64,000 bases of DNA. Origin: Echinometra lucunter. Taxonomy: Eukaryota > Echinodermata > Echinoidea > Camarodonta > Echinometridae. The notes beneath the pieces were generated by a model. The model saw nothing but the letters and a program-made list of their open reading frames with translations. It made no database searches and had not been told where the DNA came from. Location of the stretch: assembly GCA_029962745.1 (NCBI GenBank), contig CM057165.1, positions 258,990 through 322,989 of the forward strand, written 5' to 3'. Position 1 is the stretch's first letter; each line of letters opens with the position of its first letter. Both the position numbers and the translations under genes were made by a program. Shown here piece by piece: positions 57,241-64,000 of this stretch.

Positions 57241-57700
57241 CACCGAATCCGGTACGGGCTACGGTACGGGTTACGGCTAAATGACCGGAACGGAAAACCG
57301 TACGGTTGTCAATACGGTATACGGTCCGGTATATGGTTGCCGTGATGCGCACGCATCACGGCTGGCATTTTGCAATGTAACCATAGAAACAAGACTCCTC
57401 CTACTGATCTGGTTCAGCAATGGGAAAAATGATATGGCGGCCGCAAACGAAGAGGCTATGGTGCTTGCTGCTAATTGCAGCAACCAAGAAAGATCCAGGT
57501 TTACGAGTTGAATGTGTCAAGAGATCGACCATCTAAGGGAAGGTGCACAAGTGGTCAAGTAACTAAAGCAAACCAATCTCTGCCGAACATAATTTTTGCT
57601 ATTTTGGGATGGGATGTATGCCCCGTAAAGAATTTAACCCAAGGATTTTGTCCTTTCTGCAAAAATTAAGGAGTATGCACCTCTCCCCCCAAAATGGTGA
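57241..57700. other. Possible transposon end and flank
   Basis: GGGCCTCCGCACACCGAATC followed by repeated CGGTACGG / CCGTACGG motifs (57229-57345) looks like the inverted-repeat end of a DNA transposon, but no second end was found. The following open frames (57281-57669) are not recognised. Confidence 0.35.
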
Positions 57701-58244
57701 GTCTTTTTTTTTTCACTTGCTAGTATGTGAATTTTAGGACAGTGCCCGCCCCCGTCCTTTATGCACTGCAATCATACCTAAATTACAAAGCAACTTCATA
57801 TGGCCTTGCACAATTTTTCTTTTGCTAGTCCCTGGATTTTCGGACAGTGACCCCCCCCCCCCCCCCAGCATATAACTACAGTCACACCTCAATCACAAAG
57901 CAACTTCATTTGATCTTTTGCCTGTATCATCTTCAACCTCATCAGCAATGTTCTTTTTTTCTTTGACTAGTCTTTTTTTTTTTTTGACAGAGCACCCGCC
58001 CCCCATCAATTACAAAGCAACTTCATATGATCTTGGGCCAAAATCATCATCCTCGACCTCAACATCATCATCATCATCATCATCATCAAAACTATGTCTT
58101 TTTTTCTTTTGCTAGCCAGTAAATTTTTGGACAGAGCCCCCCCCCCCCCCCCCCCCCTCCCCCATCAATTGCAAAGCAACTTTATATGATCTTGGGCCAA
58201 AATCATCATCCTCGACCTCATCATCATCATCATCATCAACACTA

Positions 58245-58279
<35 letters not shown>

Positions 58280-58440
58280 TTGGCTAGTCAGTGAATTTTG
58301 GACAGTGCCCCCTTCCCCTGTATGGCTGTAATCACACCTCAATTACAAGCAACTTCATATTATGATTTTGTGCCCCCATCATCATCCTCATCATAATCAC
58401 CTACAACAGCAACAACACTAACAAAAGCCACGTCAACATC
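57700..58440. repeat. Tandem array rich in CAT triplets
   Basis: Four to five units of about 115-170 bp share TTTGCTAGTC..TGAATTTT.GGACAGTG, a C run, CACACCTCAATTACAAAGCAACTTCATA and ATCATCATCCTCGACCTCAT. (CAT)n tracts lie at 58063-58088 and 58218-58236, and poly-T at 58245-58276. The poly-Asp reading on the minus strand is a by-product of the triplet repeat. Confidence 0.65.
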
Positions 58441-59520
58441 AGATTTCACTCATAAGGTTAGGAGAAATTGAAAGAGAAAATACAGAGAGAAATCATAATT
58501 ATTTTATTAGCAAAAATATGTGTGACTCTCATTCCAATGCAGCAACAGATTAGCAAACATTTCTCCTGGAGGCAGAAAGCTCTTTTATGAATACTCATAA
58601 TAAGCCTAACATATTGTTTACGGCAGTGGTCAGTAGCACAACACAAATCTGGTTTTCTACTGAAATCTATCCACTTTCCATATTGAAACAAGTGGAATTT
58701 CCTTCTATATAGCCTTCTAGTGGAGTCTATACACCTAGCATATTTAAACAAGTAGAAATTGTACCGGTAGAATCCAGTGCAAGATTCTAATGGTTTACCT
58801 CTAATGGTTTCTACGGGAATTTCTACCAGGCTAGAAGGCTTTTACAGGATGCCCCCCACCCCCCCCCCCCCCAAAAAAAAAAATGTGAATAGATTTTCTC
58901 AATAATACATAAGAATCAACGAAACTGACTTAAGGTGAGTAAAGAATTTATATCTTGAAAAACAACATGAAGATAAACAATAACTTCATATAACATGTCA
59001 TCTAATGAATTGAATCAGAATAGGTTATTACGATAAATACGAATATAAAGGGTGTTCAGCATTAATTAACGGATTATACTTCCCGACTTGCCTATATGCT
59101 CAATCATATTAATACTTAACATCAATGGAAGGGGCAAATTACTCTTTCTTAGAGAGAGACTCGAGAGGAGAAAAAAAAGAGCCCAAATCAACAAATGGAT
59201 CAGTCTATGTTTCAGGATACACTTTGAAAGGCAATATCGCCCAGTCAAACGCTTAAAAAATAATCATTGAGGAATTTCGACTCCGTGGTATCAGCCGCTC
59301 TGCATGCTCTGGGATGTGTGGCTGAATACAAATCAGAGTAACAATGAGCTCCGAAAATGTTGTATTTTAGGCTTACATAAATCATAAAGGACCGAAAGTC
59401 ATCACTAAATTTTCCTCCCAAAAAACTGCCCTTTGAAGTATGTCTTTTAATGATGTTTGTCATCTAAGAAAGAATGATTGTTTTTTTTTATTAATGTTAA
59501 TCATTTCAGAAAAATCCCGG
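58441..59520. other. Unannotated spacer
   Basis: Contains a poly-C/poly-A stretch (58856-58882). No gene, RNA or element end supported on either strand. Confidence 0.3.
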
Positions 59521-59524
59521 GGAA

Positions 59525-59830
59525 ATATCAGTGAAGGTGCACGCCCAGCCGAATATATGTGCTAAATTTCCCAAACATTGCTATAAAAATGAGGAAGTGG
59601 CTCGATACACAATATTTCTCCCTGATTCATTACTATATGCCGTTTCCATGGCAACACGGTTTCCGACATATTCCAAAAATATGTCTTGTACATCTTCACC
59701 ACAAGCCCTACGTGTTTGCCAAATTTCATGAGCACTGCCAATAAATGAGGCAGTAGTTCGATACGCAAGATTTGCAACAACTGACCGTACACGTATTTCT
59801 ATACAGTATATCCCCCTTCAAACTTTAATT
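59525..59830. repeat. Dispersed repeat (CCATGGCAACACGGTTTCC family), distal copy
   Basis: Same family as in the Ig-gene introns: AAAATGAGGAAGTGGCTCGAT, TTTCCATGGCAACACGGTTTCC, AAATATGTCTTGTACATC, TTCATGAGCACTGCC and CAAGATTTGCAACA. It shows that the family is genome-wide and not part of the tandem units. Confidence 0.65.
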
Positions 59831-61707
59831 TAGGTATAATAAATGCTAGATGAGAAGTTTACTCATCCAAATATTTTGTGGACACCCTGGATTTATAATG
59901 AAAGTTGAATGATCAACACAAATCAAATATTGATTATTTTTATCTAGTGGAAATATAAGTATGTAGTACTATAATACGAAGAATATTAAAACAATTCAAA
60001 GGGGAAAAAGACATATTCTTTGCCATCGGTATTGGGACACTAAGAAGTGATTCCTTTGATAACAATAATGAGGAAGCAAGCTAAATATAATAATCATTTT
60101 TACCATTAAATCAATGGAGATAGTTGTAGGTTCTGTACCCTTATACATGTAATATTACTGGGTTATTTTAAAAGGAACCGTGGGGCCCCCTCAATCCTGA
60201 CTACCTTCTTCGCCATTATCAAATTTGGCACACAGATAGCCAGTAATTTTATGTATACATAACTTGAAATTGTAAATTGCTGATAGATTTCGCAAACGCA
60301 TGCAAAATAACATTTACCCTATAAATTCCTTAATCATAACTCTGATTTTGATGTTTGAAAAATGTATAGCAAAGAAATAAAATACATGATTAATTTCTTT
60401 ATATATTTCATTATGTTCTATAACCCCATCTTTTACTTGTATGAAGGACAATCATAGGCTTATTACTAATGCATAAAAAGGTAAACTTTTCCTCAGTTTT
60501 CAACAGATTGTAAACAAAGAACACTTCATCATTTTCCAGAACGGATAACTCGCATTTGAAAAAGAAAAGAAAAGAAAAAAAAAATTGGAAAAGGAAACCT
60601 ACAAATTATAACTTCGATTTAAAAAAAATATATATATAATGAACTGGACAGCAAAAGTACACAGCATAACTTCACTTCTTTCTACTGTGTTTTATTACAT
60701 TTAAAATCCTATGCACTTACTTGTATCAGATATTACTAATGCAAAGCAATAGTATGTAAATCTTTCCTCACTTTTCATAGTAGTGTAGGCAAAGAATACT
60801 TTATTAATTAACTTTCCTGAATGGATGACTCACGATACCCTATAAAGTATTTACAGTTTGTGCGAGCAAATGTAATTTTGGTTACATGAATGGCCATTAT
60901 ATTGTTCCAATTCTATCATGCGTGAAATGTGAATAAGTTATACTTTACATCACATGTTTAAAAAAGGGAAGCAGAGCTCTTTATACATCTCATCAAGGAA
61001 ATCACTTATTACGGGATAGATCTGAGGGACGCCTGCAATGTATGACAAGTTTGAAAAAAAGCGACAGAAGTGAGGGGTGGTTCTGCTGCTGAATTTACAG
61101 CGAAATATAAATACCGTATGCAGCATACAGTAACTATGTACATTTCAAATCAAGACAGAAAAAAAAAGCATTTTGGCAAGTGTTGAACTGTGGGGCAAGG
61201 TGGTTTTTGTTTTTGTGTCACCCAAAGAAATATAAGAGGTGGCACATACTATTCCAAATTATGTGTCGTTGACTGTCCATCCTTGAAATTAAGTTTCTCA
61301 TATACAGTCAATTAAATTTCGCTTACGTTTCAGCAGTAACTGTTAATAGGAAAAATGTTGCGATTCTATCAACAAGCTACAGGATGCCCAGAAGTTCCTA
61401 GAAAAATCAATTTGTACACATTTGAGAAATTGGTAATCAACATGTCAATTGTTAACTTGAAATAGAACACATTGATACAATGACATTTCTGATCATATTT
61501 CAAAATTTGTATATATATGATTATCACCTACACAATGGATAGATTAGGCCTGGAAAATTCCAACACTCTACAAACCTTAAACCTTCGTATTCATGTAAGC
61601 ACTCTCAGAATTCATTTGTGTACCACTAATTTCTTTAGTTTTGTTGAAATATTTCTCCAGATATTAGACCTGAAATCGGAGTCCGTGTAAACTGCCAGTT
61701 ATTTATC
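59831..61707. other. Spacer / probable 3' UTR of the minus-strand gene
   Basis: AT-rich. The right part should contain the 3' UTR of the gene ending at 61708. No other gene or mobile element is recognised. Confidence 0.35.
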
Positions 61708-63557
61708 TTAGAGGCAAGGGTTTTTCTCAACTTCTATAACCATGTGTTCCATGACTTCCTAATGGAAAAAAAAAATAATGAAAGAATATTTCAAGATTGT
61801 CAAAACAGTTGAAATAGCATTAAATGCACAAAGCTTCATGGTATAATAATCCAAACTCATATAACTTATAAAGCTTATTTTTTCATTCCAGTATTGATAT
61901 TTCCCAGCAAAACATTATAATGAGTACTATTAACTACAATTTCATTTTCATTTCATTCTCGTTTATCCTAGCTCATGGTGACCTTTTTGTAAAATATATA
62001 AAACAAATGTTTCAAGAATTTAGTACTTCATCATCCATTCCAGTTCAAGTTTAGTAGCATAATTATGTTGTCTATTATAAAAGAACATGATGAATTATTT
62101 CAAAACATTCTAACATATGGAGAAACTGTATTGCTCTGTAAACATAAGAAAAGATCTATGAAGACACTCTCTAATAAACAAGAATAATGACCAAACTTTT
62201 ATGATGAAAATTGATAAGATAATGATTGAAGTTATGCTGGTGAGTGCAGTGGTGTGCTTTGTTAAGTAATGACCAGAAATGTGTTACCTCAGTGTTATCA
62301 AAGCTTTCATGCATGAGAAACAAATCTAGAATCTTTGCCTTCATTCCATGGAAATATTCATTAGATATGCTAGGGTCATTATGTAATTCACAAGGAGTTA
62401 TGATCAATCAAAAGTCATAAATTGAACATAAGTACATGAGAAGTAGTCGACTTAGGCACGACTTTATCAATTTTTATGAATCCTATTAAAGTCTTTGTGA
62501 AAACACCCCTAGAATGTTGGGATGAATTTAAGTGTACAAAATTATGATGCATCATACTTACTCTCTGACAAACTCCTGAAGTGCATTCCAAAGATTGACT
62601 CTGTACTGAGAATGAAAGGATGTAATAGAATGAAAGAAACAGTAATACAAAAAACTCATTACATTTAATGTGATTTCTTAAAAGCTTGAAATTGAAAGCG
62701 AATCAACAAAAAATTGCACAGATTACAGAAAATTATTTCAGTCACCAACACTATGTGATATGCATGAATGAAAATGCAATTATCGTACACTATACACCAT
62801 CCGAATTTCCAATAAAATTAAATAATTTTTTACATAAGAAAAACCAGTAGACTACAAAAAGGTGGGTAGTGTCATGTTCCCTGAATTTTTATGCATGAAT
62901 CATCTGTAAATTCATCCACCTTACTTGTGCATTCATGGAATTATTTGATATAGATATTATCCATTCATTTTTACTTTAAGGGATTGTGTTTTAGTGACAC
63001 ATAATGTACACTTTAAAAGTGTAAAAATGGGGAGGGGTTGAACTTCAAAATATTGAAAAAAAAAAAGAAAAAGAAAAGAGAGACAACATTCAAAGGCTGT
63101 TTATTAACTATTCCCAATAAAGTTATGTCACTCCTGGATGATTACAGATGGGATTTACAGATGGGATTTGTACACAACATGCTGAAATATGAAGGAGTGA
63201 TGAAACGTCAACAAGTAGGTACAGTGTGTGCTGTTCGAACGGTTGTTAAAAATCTTTAAGATATGTACCTACCAACTGTTGTTAGAAAAATTTTATGTAA
63301 AACATAATGTGGATCTGTTTCAAATAACTGCTGGTACAACCTAATGATTTTAAACAACTGTTCTGACACTGTTTCCTGAAGATTTTGTTCAAACCATGCT
63401 GATTTATTACGTTGTGTTGAAAATTTCACAACTTACATAACATATAAAAAAGACACTCACACATAAAAGTAGAAGAAAAGTTGCTACAAGTCCATGCATT
63501 GGGAGAAGTAGAAAAAATGCGGCATAATGTTTCCCCTTCAGATCAGTCCACATATAC
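61708..63557 (-). CDS. C-terminal exons of an unrecognised membrane protein
   Basis: Four minus-strand exons with matching phase: 63461-63557 (acceptor gatccatgcag, donor GTGAGT; a second donor GTAAGT would end it at 63437), 62562-62605 (acceptor tttcattctcag, donor GTAAGT), 62288-62369 (acceptor gaccctag, donor GTAACA) and 61708-61758 (acceptor ttttttccattag, stop TAA). They encode 90 residues: RYMWTDLKGKHYAAFF, a membrane helix (FFLLLPMHGLVATFLLLLC), then a cytosolic or lumenal tail (YRVNLWNALQEFVRD, ISNEYFHGMKAKILDLFLMH, EEVMEHMVIEVEKNPCL). Exon lengths 97, 44, 82 and 51 keep one frame throughout, which is unlikely by chance. The N-terminal part lies to the right. I do not recognise the family. 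Earlier exons inside the window could not be placed. Confidence 0.6.
62839..63400. other. Intronic DNA of the right-edge gene
   Basis: Between the proposed exons at 62562-62605 and 63461-63557. A-rich run at 63055-63080. No extra exon found on the minus strand. Confidence 0.35.
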
Positions 63558-64000
63558 CTGCATGGATCAAAAAACTCCATGGCATAAGTCCACAAACAAG
63601 CATGATGACAATTAGAAAACTAATGGAATGTTTTTGACTAAAAGCTTTTATTTCCCACTTGCATGATCCAAACAAACTGAAATTACTCTGTTCATTTAAC
63701 TGGTTTCACATGAAATCGCCTCCAAAATTTTGGTGGCGGGGACATAAGGAAGTCTTACTTTTAGGCATACACAGCAATCCAGAGACTGCAGAGCAACAAT
63801 ATCTCAAATTATTACCTTTTAATTATCATCCAGAATGATGTTCTTCAGTGTTCACATGATCAGATCCCACAAAACTAAGAGTGATGATGGCAGGATTTCC
63901 AGTTGCTTGACTATATCATATGTACCGGTGCAAGTAATATTTGTACAAGTTGCATCTGGGAACAATCTGGGCCACAAGTTATGCACCTGTGGAAAAAAAA
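63558..64000. other. Right edge, upstream intron of the membrane-protein gene
   Basis: An acceptor-like TTTTTTTTCCACAG on the minus strand (near 63989) is followed by a 44-codon open frame, but no donor gives the phase needed to join exon 63461-63557. It is left unassigned. Confidence 0.35.

Noticed and set aside
57281..57669. N-terminal fragment of a Harbinger-type transposase
   Set aside because: A vague resemblance only. No catalytic motif is visible and the frame is short.
58112..58342. Minus-strand frame with a poly-Asp stretch
   Set aside because: Produced by a CAT triplet tract, poly-T and poly-C in a noncoding tandem array.
63880..63990. Extra exon of the right-edge membrane gene
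   Set aside because: It has a good acceptor and a 44-codon frame, but no donor gives a phase that joins the next exon without a stop or a very weak splice site.

Overview
The window looks like nuclear DNA of a marine invertebrate deuterostome, most likely an echinoderm such as a sea urchin. That placement is an inference from AT-rich intron/exon gene structure, dense short inverted-repeat transposons, CR1-like and L1/Tx1-like retrotransposons, tRNA-derived repeats and tandem immunoglobulin-type receptor genes. It cannot be proved without a search. Two runs of exactly 500 N (13431-13930 and 36169-36668) are assembly gaps, probably placeholders.

Layout. (1) 1-2671: the last four coding exons of a + strand gene for an alpha-helical, probably coiled-coil protein, followed by 3' UTR or intergenic DNA. 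(2) About 4.8-23.2 kb: two copies (A and B) of a roughly 9 kb tandem duplication, each ending in a minus-strand gene for a two-domain Ig-like, single-pass membrane protein. Copy A is frameshifted. Copy B is open but has lost the last residues of its tail. Each copy has since collected its own insertions and local tandem arrays. (3) 23.4-36 kb: transposon-rich DNA with a 1.7 kb hAT-type element full of internal satellite, tRNA-derived repeats, nested hAT MITEs, a long palindrome, a degenerate telomere-like tract, and one possible small + strand gene end (33761-35021). (4) 36.7-38.3 kb: the 5' part of a third Ig-like gene (copy C), its body lost to the second gap. (5) 38.8-46.5 kb: a 5'-truncated L1/Tx1-like fragment, a 2.5 kb nested inverted-repeat region, a decayed CR1/L2-like reverse transcriptase on the + strand, and two foldback MITEs. 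(6) 47.45-50.9 kb: a nearly complete CR1/jockey-type ORF2 on the minus strand, broken by three frameshifts. (7) 51.5-55.9 kb: a diverged tandem array split by a second hAT-type element of the same family as in (3), then an L1-type ORF1 fragment. (8) 56-59.9 kb: a long tRNA-containing repeat, a CAT-rich tandem array and another dispersed repeat. (9) 61.7-63.6 kb: four phase-compatible minus-strand exons of a membrane protein gene that enters from the right edge.

The most useful biology is the tandem family of Ig-like receptors (copies A, B and C). Its duplications also serve as a natural control: empty sites in a paralogous copy fix the exact ends and target-site duplications of several transposons.
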